This document shows positions 27,537 through 35,961 of a DNA stretch of 64,000 bases, piece by piece. The notes under the pieces were generated by a model, which was given only the letters and a program-made list of their open reading frames with translations, was not told the DNA's origin and made no database searches. The translations under genes and the position numbers were made by a program. Where the stretch lies: contig NZ_ATTE01000001.1 of assembly GCF_000419525.1 (NCBI RefSeq), forward strand, positions 3,693,501 to 3,757,500, read 5' to 3'. This DNA is from Leucothrix mucor DSM 2157. GTDB taxonomy: Bacteria > Pseudomonadota > Gammaproteobacteria > Thiotrichales > Thiotrichaceae. Each line of letters begins with the position of its first letter. Within the stretch, counting starts at the first letter, position 1.

Positions 27537-28379
27537 TTACACCCGACCGAGGGCAAAACCCTTAGCGATATAGTTTCTAACAAACCAGATAACCAAGGCA
27601 CCCGGAATAATGGTGAGTATTCCAGCGGCAGCCAGCACACCCCAGTCCATCCCCGAAGCCGACACGGTACGCGTCATGGTCGCGGCAATAGGCTTGGCGG
27701 CAACCGCCGTCAGCGTTCTGGCCAGTAGCAATTCTACCCATGAGAACATGAAGCAGAAGAACGCGGTCACACCGATTCCTGATGCGATGAGTGGCATAAA
27801 GATACGGGTGAAGAAACGGGTGAAACTATAACCATCAATGTAAGCAGTCTCGTCGATTTCTTTTGGAATGCCCGACATAAAGCCTTCCAGAATCCACACC
27901 GCCAGCGGTACGTTAAACAAGCAATGCGCGAGTGCCACCGCGATATGCGTATCAAACAAACCCACTGAACTGTAGAGCTGGAAAAACGGCAGCGCAAATA
28001 CTGCGGGCGGTGCCATACGGTTAGTCAGCAACCAGAAAAACAGGTGCGTATCACCTAAGAAACGGTAGCGCGAAAACGCATACGCCGCCGGCAATGCCAC
28101 ACAAATGGAGATGATGGTATTCATCACTACATAAGTAATCGAGTTGATATAGCCCGAGTACCAGCTGGGATCAGTGAAAATCGTAATGTAATTTTCAAAG
28201 GTCAGGTCTTGTGGCCATAAAGAAAAGCCAGACAAAATCTCGTCATTGGTTTTCAGGCTCATATTCAGCAGCCAGTAAATCGGCAGCAGCAAAAACAGCA
28301 GGTAGATAAACATCACAATACCGCTGCGAGTAATCCCTATGCTAGCCAGTCGTGATTGATTCATTGTTGTTGCACTCAT
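27537..28379 (-). CDS. glpQ: Glycerol ABC transporter permease (GlpQ-like)
   Basis: The 280-residue inner-membrane protein has six predicted transmembrane segments and the ATPase-coupling loop EAAxxxGxxxxxxFxxI in the variant form EIDETAYIDGYSFTRFFTRI (near residue 175). It belongs to the MalG-type permeases (LPAAYAFSRYRF, MAPPAVFALPFFQLY). It pairs with the permease encoded just upstream to form the transmembrane channel. It starts 3 bp after that gene. Confidence 0.85.
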   Translation of the reverse strand: MSATTMNQSRLASIGITRSGIVMFIYLLFLLLPIYWLLNMSLKTNDEILSGFSLWPQDLTFENYITIFTDPSWYSGYINSITYVVMNTIISICVALPAAYAFSRYRFLGDTHLFFWLLTNRMAPPAVFALPFFQLYSSVGLFDTHIAVALAHCLFNVPLAVWILEGFMSGIPKEIDETAYIDGYSFTRFFTRIFMPLIASGIGVTAFFCFMFSWVELLLARTLTAVAAKPIAATMTRTVSASGMDWGVLAAAGILTIIPGALVIWFVRNYIAKGFALGRV

Positions 28380-28382
28380 GGC

Positions 28383-29252
28383 TCAGCCTCCCTGCTTGTC
28401 TAGATTAGTCATGACGGTATAGAACACCCAACTCATTAATAGAATGATCAGGAAGTAGATCAGCGAGAATGCCGCCGCTGGCCCCAAATCAAACTGACCG
28501 ATGGCCATTTTTACCAAATCGATTGATAAGAAGGTGGTGGCATTACCCGGCCCGCCGCCAGTCACTACGAATGGCTCGGTGTAGATCATAAAGCTATCCA
28601 TGAAGCGCAGCAGCACCGCAATCAACAGCACGCCGTGCATTTTAGGTAACTCGATATAACGGAACACTGCCCACTTGCTCGCGCCATCAATCCGCGCCGC
28701 TTGATAATACGCCTCTGGAATTGACTGCAAGCCTGCGTAGCACAGTAGCGCCACCAGTGAAGTCCAATGCCAAACGTCCATCACCACCACAGTAATCCAC
28801 GCATCCATCACGTTTTGGGTGTAGTTATAATCAATGCCCAATGCAGCCATGGTCGCGCCTAACAGACCGATATCCACACGGCCAAAGATCTGCCAGATAG
28901 TGCCAACAACGTTCCAGGGGATGAGCAAGGGCAATGACATCAGGACTAAACAGACCGACACACCCCAGCCTTTAGAGGGCATATTCATGGCAATGTAAAT
29001 TCCCAGCGGAATCTCAATTGCCAGAATAATGCCACTGAACAAGAACTGCCGCCCTAGCGCATCATGAAAGCGCTCCGAGCGTAAAATCTCTTCAAACCAC
29101 TCAAAACCAGCAAAGAAGAATTGGTTATTTCCAAAGGTATCCTGAATCGAGTAGTTCACCACCGTCATCAAAGGAATTACCGCACTGAAGGCCACCAGAA
29201 TGACCACCGGCAGTACCATAAACCACGCTTTATTGTTCCACGTCTTATTCAT
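28383..29252 (-). CDS. glpP: Glycerol ABC transporter permease (GlpP-like)
   Basis: The 289-residue protein is a MalF-type permease with six hydrophobic segments and the coupling loop IPEAYYQAARIDGASKWAVFRYI (near residue 193). The start overlaps the stop of the upstream ATPase gene in a TGATG, which indicates translational coupling. It forms a pair with the next permease in the same operon. Confidence 0.85.
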   Translation of the reverse strand: MNKTWNNKAWFMVLPVVILVAFSAVIPLMTVVNYSIQDTFGNNQFFFAGFEWFEEILRSERFHDALGRQFLFSGIILAIEIPLGIYIAMNMPSKGWGVSVCLVLMSLPLLIPWNVVGTIWQIFGRVDIGLLGATMAALGIDYNYTQNVMDAWITVVVMDVWHWTSLVALLCYAGLQSIPEAYYQAARIDGASKWAVFRYIELPKMHGVLLIAVLLRFMDSFMIYTEPFVVTGGGPGNATTFLSIDLVKMAIGQFDLGPAAAFSLIYFLIILLMSWVFYTVMTNLDKQGG

Positions 29253-30340
29253 CAGGACGCCTCCGCTTGCATTAGCCAGTCGTTGTTATAGACGTTAATC
29301 TTGTCTGTCTCGAAGCTCATGTTAGTGTATTCATCGCTAATCGAAACGCCTTCGGGAATGATGGCGTTTAGCTCAAGGCCATGAAAATCGGCACGGGCAA
29401 TTTTATGCCGGCCAATATCTTCGATGCGCTTGATGCTCACCGGCAAACTGCCCTCGCTTGGCGTTTTACTCAAATGCGCGAACTCCGGACGAATACCGAC
29501 TTCAATTTTGTCACCGGCTTTAGCTTGATAGCGTGCCGGTAGAGCAATCTGATTACCCTGAAGCTTGGCCGAGGTACCATCGAGTTCTGCCGGAATCACG
29601 TTCATGCCCGGACTGCCGATGAAGTAGCCAACAAAAGTATGCTCTGGTTTTTCGAATAACTCTTGTGGTGTACCAATCTGCACCACATAACCATCGTGCA
29701 TCACCACCACTTTATCGGCGAAGGTGAGTGCTTCGGTTTGGTCGTGTGTCACATAAATCATGGTGCGATTTAAGCGCTGATGCAGGGCTTTTAACTGCAT
29801 TCTCAATAGCCATTTTAAGTGTGGATCGATTACGGTGAGTGGCTCATCGAACAAAATCGCTGCCACATTCTGACGGACTAAGCCGCGGCCGAGTGAGATC
29901 TTTTGCTTAGCATCCGCGGTTAAACCACGCGCCTTTTTCTTTAGCACATCGGTCATTTCCAGCATCGCAGCAATTTCAGTCACGCGTTCTTTAATCACAT
30001 CTTCCTGATGCCCGCGATTACGTAGTGGAAAGGCTAAGTTGTCGTACACCGACATCGTGTCGTAAACCACCGGAAACTGGAAAACCTGCGCGATATGACG
30101 CTTCTCAGTCGGTAACTGCGTGACATCTTCGCCATCAAATAATACCTGCCCCTGACTCGGGTGCAGCAAACCGGAAATGATATTCAGCAGCGTGGATTTA
30201 CCACAGCCCGATGCACCAAGCAGCGCATAGGCCTTGCCATCTTCCCAGATATGATCGATTTCTTTTAAAGCGAAATCATTCGGGCTTTGCGGGTTTGGAT
30301 GATAGCTGTGCGCCAATGATTTTAAGTGAATTTCTGCCAT
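29252..30340 (-). CDS. glpT: Glycerol ABC transporter ATPase with a degenerate signature motif (GlpT-like)
   Basis: I start the gene at the ATG at 30340, which has a GGAGAG ribosome site 10 bp after the glpS stop. The frame open to 30379 would overlap glpS. The 362-residue protein has Walker A GASGCGKST (42-50), Walker B ILFDEP (162-167) and the switch histidine H199 (YVTHDQTEAL). In place of LSGGQ it has LTADAKQ (140-146). A TOBE-like C-terminal domain follows. The partner GlpS has the opposite defect, so the two probably make one working and one non-working ATP site. Confidence 0.85.
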   Translation of the reverse strand: MAEIHLKSLAHSYHPNPQSPNDFALKEIDHIWEDGKAYALLGASGCGKSTLLNIISGLLHPSQGQVLFDGEDVTQLPTEKRHIAQVFQFPVVYDTMSVYDNLAFPLRNRGHQEDVIKERVTEIAAMLEMTDVLKKKARGLTADAKQKISLGRGLVRQNVAAILFDEPLTVIDPHLKWLLRMQLKALHQRLNRTMIYVTHDQTEALTFADKVVVMHDGYVVQIGTPQELFEKPEHTFVGYFIGSPGMNVIPAELDGTSAKLQGNQIALPARYQAKAGDKIEVGIRPEFAHLSKTPSEGSLPVSIKRIEDIGRHKIARADFHGLELNAIIPEGVSISDEYTNMSFETDKINVYNNDWLMQAEAS

Positions 30341-30350
30341 GTCTCTCTCC

Positions 30351-31439
30351 TCAGGCGGCTGCTGCGATTGCAGGTGCAAGTACTAATGCATCATCAGTCC
30401 CGAACACATACACATCCGCCGGATCAACGTAAACCTCCAGCTCAGTACCCGATGCTGGCTGCTGAATACCGTGTACTAAGGCAACCCAACGGTCATCGGC
30501 ATGCTGCAAATGAACAAAGCTCTCAGAACCCGTAATCTCAACGACATTCACGGTAACTTTAATCGAAATGGCGTCAGCATTGGGCCGCGTTAAACGCAAG
30601 TGATTGGCACGGAAACCCATGGTGTACTTGCCATCGGCCAAACCAGCCAATGCACCACTGGCGGCATTAGTTTGACCATCGCCAAAGCTAAACTGCTGGC
30701 CACTTTTAGTAATCGAGAGGAAGTTCATGGGCGGCTCGGAGAATACGCGAGCGGTCACAATATCGTTAGGACGACGGTAAACATCCAGCGTTTCGCCAAA
30801 CTGGGTGACTTTACCTTCCCACATCGCTGCAGTATTGCCGCCGAGTAATAAGGCTTCGGTCGGCTCGGTAGTCGCATAAACAAACACCGCGCCAGAGGCT
30901 GTGAAAATACGGGGGAGTTCTTCGCGAAGCTCTTCGCGTAATTTGTAATCGAGATTAGCCAGCGGCTCATCCAGCAACACCAAATCGGCATCTTTAACCA
31001 AGGCACGCGCCAGTGCGCAACGCTGCTGCTGACCACCGGAAAGCTCCATCGGGCGACGCTGTAACATCGGCCCCAGCTTCATTAGCTCAGCCGCTTCCAT
31101 CACGCGACGCTCGATTGCCGCTTTATCTAAGCCACGGATTTTTAGCGGAGAGGCGATGTTGTCGTAAACGGTCATCGCAGGGTAATTAATGAACTGTTGG
31201 TACACCATCGCGATATTGCGCTTTTGCACCGGTTGGTCAGTCACATCCTCACCGTTCCAGAGTATCCTTCCGGCGCTTGGTTTATCCAACCCCGCCATCA
31301 GGCGCATCAGGCTGGTTTTGCCCGAGAGCGTTGGCCCCAGCAAAACATTTAAGCTTCCGGCGGTAAGCGTAAGATCTGTCGGGTAAATGTGTGTTTGTCC
31401 CCCGACGACCCCGGATACCTGTTCCAGTGTCAAACTCAT
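30351..31439 (-). CDS. glpS: Glycerol ABC transporter ATPase lacking the switch histidine (GlpS-like)
   Basis: The 362-residue ATPase is the first gene of the transporter operon. Walker A is GPTLSGKT (35-42), the signature LSGGQ (133-137) is intact and Walker B is LVLLDEP (153-159). At the switch position the histidine is replaced by T191 (YATTEPTEAL). The C-terminal third is a TOBE-like regulatory domain. The gene is divergent from the DeoR regulator across a 262-bp promoter region. Confidence 0.85.
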   Translation of the reverse strand: MSLTLEQVSGVVGGQTHIYPTDLTLTAGSLNVLLGPTLSGKTSLMRLMAGLDKPSAGRILWNGEDVTDQPVQKRNIAMVYQQFINYPAMTVYDNIASPLKIRGLDKAAIERRVMEAAELMKLGPMLQRRPMELSGGQQQRCALARALVKDADLVLLDEPLANLDYKLREELREELPRIFTASGAVFVYATTEPTEALLLGGNTAAMWEGKVTQFGETLDVYRRPNDIVTARVFSEPPMNFLSITKSGQQFSFGDGQTNAASGALAGLADGKYTMGFRANHLRLTRPNADAISIKVTVNVVEITGSESFVHLQHADDRWVALVHGIQQPASGTELEVYVDPADVYVFGTDDALVLAPAIAAAA

Positions 31440-31701
31440 TCGGTCTCCTCCCTCTCAAGTGCTGCACTCAGTCAGTGCAACGGACTTGTGTTGTTCATTC
31501 ATCCACTACGCAACATAGTATCGCTTAGCGGACAATAAGTATCGCCTTAGTATCTTCGTTTGTTTTCATATTTTCAATACTATTTTCGTTTTTATTCATT
31601 TTGTGCTGTTTTTCTGGCAATCTAGCCTCCGTAGGCCAATATTTCATTCGTTTTAATAAAAAAACAGGCTATGCTGAGGCCCGCCTAACAGGAGGTAAAC
31701 T
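31440..31701. promoter_or_regulatory. Divergent promoter region of glpS and the DeoR regulator
   Basis: This 262-bp gap separates the transporter operon (minus) from the DeoR-family gene (plus) and must hold both promoters. It contains AT-rich stretches around 31550-31680 and a ribosome site (AGGAGG) just before 31702. DeoR regulators usually bind direct repeats here. I cannot single out a convincing operator. Confidence 0.5.
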
Positions 31702-32472
31702 ATGCAACTTTCGATCCGCCAGCAACAAATAATGGCGAGCGCCAGAGAGACCGGACAAGTCACCGTCGACGGCTTAGCTCACTCATTTGATGTCACACCA
31801 CAGACCATTCGCAAAGACCTCAATGTGCTGTGTGAGATGAAATTGTTGGTTCGCGCCCATGGCGGCGCACTGCTGGCCTCCGGTATCGAAAATGTTCATT
31901 ACGAACAACGCCAAGTACTGGCCAGAGATGAAAAAACTGCAATTGGCCAACTCTGCGCTTCGCAAATTCCTGATAATAGTTCACTTTTTATCAATATCGG
32001 CACCACGACCGAAGCCGTTGCGCAAGCACTGCTGCACCATCGCAACCTGATGGTGGTCACGAATAATCTGAATGTGGCGAATATCCTGCTGCAAAATACC
32101 AGCTTCGAAATCATTATTGCCGGCGGCGTATTGCGCCATTCCGACCGGGGCATTACCGGTGAGGCGACAGTGGATTTCATCAAACAATTTAAGCTCGACT
32201 ATGCGGTGATCGGCTCCTCGGCGCTGGATGAGGAAGGCGCGCTGCTGGACTTTGACTATCGCGAAGCGCGGGTCACGCAGGCGATTTTAAGCAATGCGCG
32301 GGAACGCTTTTTGGTGGTAGATAAGAGTAAGTTGGAACGCAATGCGCCGGTGCGGGTTGGGCATGTCTCACAACTAACGGATGTGTTTACCGATGAGCTG
32401 GTTTCGGAGCAATTTAGAGCAGTGTGTGAACAGCATAAGGTGGCGGTGCATGTGGTTGGAGCTGATGCATAA
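31702..32472 (+). CDS. glpR: DeoR-family transcriptional regulator (GlpR-like)
   Basis: The 256-residue protein has a DeoR helix-turn-helix at residues 5-57 (RQQQIMASARETGQVTVDGL, then SFDVTPQTIRKDLNVLCE) and a sugar-phosphate sensor domain with INIGTTTEAVAQAL, VVTNNLNVANIL, GGVLRHSDRGITG and FLVVDKSKLERNA. Family members are usually released from DNA by a phosphorylated sugar or polyol, here probably glycerol-3-phosphate. It is divergent from the glycerol transporter operon it most likely represses. Confidence 0.85.
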   Translation: MQLSIRQQQIMASARETGQVTVDGLAHSFDVTPQTIRKDLNVLCEMKLLVRAHGGALLASGIENVHYEQRQVLARDEKTAIGQLCASQIPDNSSLFINIGTTTEAVAQALLHHRNLMVVTNNLNVANILLQNTSFEIIIAGGVLRHSDRGITGEATVDFIKQFKLDYAVIGSSALDEEGALLDFDYREARVTQAILSNARERFLVVDKSKLERNAPVRVGHVSQLTDVFTDELVSEQFRAVCEQHKVAVHVVGADA

Positions 32473-32614
32473 CAGCTTGAATCCAAGTGATGGCGTTCGT
32501 TTCCAGTCTAACCGTGTTACTTTCAGCATCTATGATGACGAAGTAGTGGTCGTAGACTAACTGTGTACTTGTTAGCGGTATTAAAGCCGCCGTGATGTGA
32601 ATTGACGGTTTTAT

Positions 32615-32646
32615 AAAGCCAGCTCATTTTTGAGCTGGCTTTTTAT
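32615..32646. terminator. Bidirectional terminator between glpR and the M24 gene
   Basis: AAAGCCAGCTCA and TGAGCTGGCTTTT form a near-perfect stem of about 12 bp with a tiny loop, followed by T-runs on the + strand and preceded by an A-rich stretch. It separates two convergent genes. Confidence 0.8.
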
Positions 32647-32663
32647 TATCAGGACGTTATTAA

Positions 32664-33920
32664 TCAGCTCAGCAGACCTTCTTCAAACGGGAACTTTGAA
32701 AGAATTTCAATGCCGCTCTCGGTGACCAAAACCTGCTCTTCAAGCTTCACACCTTCGTGTCTGTCTTGTTCACCAATATAGCTTTCAACACAAAGCGTCA
32801 TACCCGGCAGGATTTCTCCGTCATAACCCGCATCCGTGTAATCTGAATGGTGATACAAGTATGGATACTCACCTGTCATTCCAACCCCATGCGAAGACAG
32901 GTAATAGCGGTTAGCATGATACTTTTCAGGAATATTCCAGGCCTTGTCGGAATACTCCTTAAAGGTCATACCCGGCCGGATAATATCGAGGTTATGCTGG
33001 ACTTGTTCGTAAGCAACCTTATATAAGGTGCGCTGTTGCTCAGATGGCTTGCCGGGGCCCGAATGAAAGGTGCGGGAAAAATCGGAGTAATAACCATGAC
33101 ACCCCACGACATCGGTATCTAAAGCGATCAGTTCATTCTCGCCAATCACTTTACTGGCAGTTTCCTGAAACCAGGGATTAGTTCGAGCACCAGAACTAAG
33201 CAAACGGGTCTCACAGTAATCGCCGTTTTCGGCAATCACTGACTGATGCAAGACCGACCAAAGTTCATTCTCTGTCATCCCCGGTTGTATAGCCGCCCTG
33301 AGTCGACCTACCGCCCGTTCGGTCATGCGCAGCGAGGCTACAACACACTTCAACTCTTCACCCGACTTGATACTGCGAGCCATCTCTAAGGACTCCTGAG
33401 CATCACAAATATCGAGTCCCATTGTTGACATAGCGATTGCAGTGCCAGCATTCATTCGTTCCAGACCCACTCTGGCACCGGCACCCACCAGCTCAACAAT
33501 TGTGGCGCTCATCTCTCTGGCCCACTGCACTTCCCGTTGCTTAATATCGGGACCTGCAGCAACAAAACTCGCGGTCATGGATGGACGTACTTCGTCGATG
33601 GTTTCAAAACCCTGACCGAGGTGTTCGCATCCTGTAAATTCATACAATATATTTTTGTGTGGGGTAACCAGCAGATAGCGTGAGGGGGTATTGCGGGCAC
33701 AGAAGATCTGCATGTTCCGCGCGCCACAGGTATAACGAATATTGACCGGATCAGAAATGATCAGCGCATTGATATTACGTTTTTCCATTTCCGCCCGGAC
33801 CCGACCAAGCCGGTACAGCCGTACCGCTTTAAGATCGATCCCCAAGCTTTCCGGTGCCTGATCCAGCAGTGTAAGACCTGCCAAATCTGCGCGCTCAGCG
33901 TGCCAATCCAGTGTTGTCAT
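32664..33920 (-). CDS. M24-fold protein, DddP paralogue without the catalytic Asp
   Basis: The 418-residue protein has the M24 pita-bread fold and the six metal-binding positions of the DMSP lyase DddP: D268, D270 and D280 (ALDTDVVGCHGYYSDFSRTF), H344 (SSHGVGM), E379 (CVESYIGE) and E394 (KLEEQ). The D-x-D spacing sets it apart from ordinary Xaa-Pro peptidases. The aspartate recalled as the base in DddP is a glycine here (G350 in HGVGMTGEYP), while the second copy at 43330-44652 keeps it. It may therefore act on another substrate. It is divergent from a LysR gene, its likely regulator. Confidence 0.75.
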   Translation of the reverse strand: MTTLDWHAERADLAGLTLLDQAPESLGIDLKAVRLYRLGRVRAEMEKRNINALIISDPVNIRYTCGARNMQIFCARNTPSRYLLVTPHKNILYEFTGCEHLGQGFETIDEVRPSMTASFVAAGPDIKQREVQWAREMSATIVELVGAGARVGLERMNAGTAIAMSTMGLDICDAQESLEMARSIKSGEELKCVVASLRMTERAVGRLRAAIQPGMTENELWSVLHQSVIAENGDYCETRLLSSGARTNPWFQETASKVIGENELIALDTDVVGCHGYYSDFSRTFHSGPGKPSEQQRTLYKVAYEQVQHNLDIIRPGMTFKEYSDKAWNIPEKYHANRYYLSSHGVGMTGEYPYLYHHSDYTDAGYDGEILPGMTLCVESYIGEQDRHEGVKLEEQVLVTESGIEILSKFPFEEGLLS

Positions 33921-34123
33921 AATATAGTCCTTAACTTTTTATTGAGGCAGCAAAGCAGAAAGCTCTCGCTAATAACCTGATCCCATATACTCAGCAGTTA
34001 TATTGGTGCTATGTTTACCTCTATAACTGCCAACACCCTGTAATATCACTGAAATCGAGTATATGGCGGGACTTTTTGACTGTACATCCGTTAAATTTTC
34101 ATCATTACAGATAACATGAAGTT

Positions 34124-35041
34124 ATGAAGGGCTTAAGACATCGCTTACCAACTCTGACTAGCCTCATGGCATTTGAAGCAGCTGGACGCACCCTGAATTT
34201 CACCCAAGCAGCCCAAGAGTTGCATGTTTCTCAAGCTGCGATCAGCAAACAGATCAAGTACCTTGAGGAGTATCTCTGCTTTAAACTATTTGAACGCCAT
34301 GGCCGCAGGGTCAGCCTATCTTTGCGGGGCGAACAATTGCACCATAAAGTCAGAGCCTCATTTAACTATCTAGCGGATGCTGTAGACGAGCAGTTGGCAA
34401 CAGATACCACTACCTCTATCACTGTTTCGGCAAACACCGCTATGTCCCATTACTGGCTGGGTAATGCGATCAATGATTTTTACCGGGCCCACAGCTCCCG
34501 AGCAATCCATATCCGGGTGATTACTTCTGACAAAACCAGAGACCTGTTCAGCGAAGCGGTCAATATTGCAATTGCCTACGATCCGGGTCCACGTATTAAC
34601 TGGCAGATGAAGCCCCTATTTACAGAGGAGATGTTTCCTGTTGCCAGCTCGGAGTATCTACATAACCACCCCTTTACAGGTAATACCCCAACAGAACTGA
34701 TGGACTACAAACTGCTGGATTTCGAACGTATAGAGCCGAACTGGATTAACTGGAAAATCTGGTTTGATGCACTGTCTGTCGATACTGATAATTTACAGAT
34801 AAGCAGCCGGTTTAATAACTACATCATGCTGATTGATGCTGCCAAAAGGGGCCAGGGAATTACCCTAGGAACCAGATACCTGATTGACAGTAAACTACAG
34901 GAGGGCCAGCTGGTTCGGCTGTCTGATTTCAGTGTATTGTCAGGCCGCAGCTACTGGCTGGCGCTGAACGAAGCCAAACCTATAACTGAAGATACCCTGC
35001 TATTCTTTGAATGGCTGAAAAGCTATCAAACTTTGAAGTAA
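34124..35041 (+). CDS. LysR-family transcriptional regulator (GcvA-type)
   Basis: The 305-residue protein has a winged helix-turn-helix at residues 8-66 (LPTLTSLMAFEAAGRTLNFT, then AAQELHVSQAAISKQIKYLE) of the GcvA type, and a full-length effector domain (YDPGPRINWQMKPLFTEEMFPV). Its stop codon TAA lies inside a sequence identical to an IS66 end (GTAACCC), so the last few residues may have been altered by an old insertion. It is divergent from the M24 gene across about 200 bp and is its probable regulator. Confidence 0.85.
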   Translation: MKGLRHRLPTLTSLMAFEAAGRTLNFTQAAQELHVSQAAISKQIKYLEEYLCFKLFERHGRRVSLSLRGEQLHHKVRASFNYLADAVDEQLATDTTTSITVSANTAMSHYWLGNAINDFYRAHSSRAIHIRVITSDKTRDLFSEAVNIAIAYDPGPRINWQMKPLFTEEMFPVASSEYLHNHPFTGNTPTELMDYKLLDFERIEPNWINWKIWFDALSVDTDNLQISSRFNNYIMLIDAAKRGQGITLGTRYLIDSKLQEGQLVRLSDFSVLSGRSYWLALNEAKPITEDTLLFFEWLKSYQTLK

Positions 35042-35066
35042 CCCTTCACGGGATTGTATTTAGGCC
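35038..35066. mobile_element. Solo IS66-type left end (relic)
   Basis: Twenty-seven of 29 bases match the left end of the complete element at 38085-38113 (GTAACCCTTCACGGG, then attgtatttaggcc). The similarity stops abruptly after that, and no matching right end or transposase follows. It is probably the remainder of a second copy whose interior was deleted. The stop codon of the LysR gene lies within it. Confidence 0.6.
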
Positions 35067-35208
35067 GCCATTCCGGCTGGGTCTTTGACGGCGGAGGTGG
35101 CTATCTCTGTAATTGATGATTTTGAGCCGGCTTTTTAGTTTCAACCATTGCCAAGCAATAAGTGGACACATAGGCTATGTATAAGTAGTCAAAATGAACA
35201 CTTAATTC

Positions 35209-35745
35209 ATGAATCAAAAGTCAGCAATCACAGCATTAACCCATTGGGATCAGCAAGGTAGATTCGTATTCACCCTGAATGATCTCAGTAAATTGTTTCC
35301 TGATGACAAGCCAAAAACGCTCAAGGAAGGAGTGAATCGATTGGTCAAGAGTGGTCTACTAACACGTGCCAGCAAAGGTATTTACCTTTACGCACTGAGC
35401 AATCACAAAGGCAGCGACACCATCGAACATATCGCTAAAGCTCTACGTCGTGGAGAATATAATTATGTCAGTCTTGAGTCAGCACTGTCTGAGTATGGTG
35501 TAATTTCTCAAATCCCAATTGACCACCTAACCGTAATGACTACAGGTAGAAAGGGAGTCTTCAAAACACCTTACGGGACCATTGAGTTCATACATACAAA
35601 ACGTACTGTCAGCGACATACTGGAAAATATTCTGGATGTTGGTCGCCCTTTGCGCTTTGCCAAGGCCAGCACTGCTTGGAGAGACTTAAAACGTGTTGGT
35701 AGGAATTTGCAATTGGTTAATGAGAAGGCACTCTGTCATGATTGA
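35209..35745 (+). CDS. AbiEi-type (DUF6088) antitoxin
   Basis: The 178-residue protein has the winged-helix N-terminus of type IV antitoxins (FTLNDLSKLFPDDKPKTLKEGVNRLVKSG, then LLTRASKGIYLYALS) and the middle segment YNYVSLESALSEYGVISQIP seen in AbiEi/DUF6088 proteins. Such antitoxins repress their operon and counteract an AbiEii nucleotidyltransferase toxin. Here only the first 10-12 codons of a downstream partner are present (ATG at 35738, MIEQADFSRDT), then the sequence passes into an intron remnant. The antitoxin is therefore an orphan in this window. Confidence 0.78.
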   Translation: MNQKSAITALTHWDQQGRFVFTLNDLSKLFPDDKPKTLKEGVNRLVKSGLLTRASKGIYLYALSNHKGSDTIEHIAKALRRGEYNYVSLESALSEYGVISQIPIDHLTVMTTGRKGVFKTPYGTIEFIHTKRTVSDILENILDVGRPLRFAKASTAWRDLKRVGRNLQLVNEKALCHD

Positions 35746-35772
35746 ACAAGCGGACTTTTCAAGGGATACCTG
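35738..35772 (+). pseudogene. 5' stub of an AbiEii-like toxin gene
   Basis: An ATG overlapping the antitoxin stop begins MIEQADFSRDT, in the place and phase expected for the partner toxin. The frame continues only to a stop about 20 codons on and shows no nucleotidyltransferase motif. The rest appears replaced by group II intron sequence. The identity rests on position alone. Confidence 0.35.
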
Positions 35773-35935
35773 CCTAAGACTTTATTTATGCGGCTGGGTT
35801 ATTTGAAATCTGAAGGGCTTTATTCGCTGCGGGATGGTTGGATCGCGCTTCACCATCTTAAGTGAAACGCCCTGTGCGGTCCCGCATGCATGGTGCTGGG
35901 GGAGAGGGCTAGTTAGACGCCAGTCCTTACCCGAT
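35773..35935 (+). mobile_element. 3' remnant of a group II intron
   Basis: The first part (35773-35865) is an open frame of about 30 residues (PKTLFMRLGYLKSEGLYSLR, then DGWIALHHLK and stop) that looks like the C-terminus of an intron-encoded reverse transcriptase. It is followed by a stretch with the layout of intron domain V: a stem ACGCC.../...GGTGC, the inner stem TGCGG/CCGCA with a 2-base loop, and a 2-base bulge on the 3' strand. A domain-VI-like hairpin then ends in CCCGAT at 35935, a usual 3' boundary. One C-U mismatch suggests decay. The 5' part of the intron is missing. Confidence 0.55.
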
Positions 35936-35961
35936 TATAGCCTTTACTGCGCGAAGTATCT

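Noticed and set aside
32664-33920. Ordinary Xaa-Pro aminopeptidase/dipeptidase
   Set aside because: The D-x-D plus 10-residue spacing and the HGVGM and CVESYIGE stretches follow DddP rather than the standard M24 pattern, although the catalytic Asp is missing.
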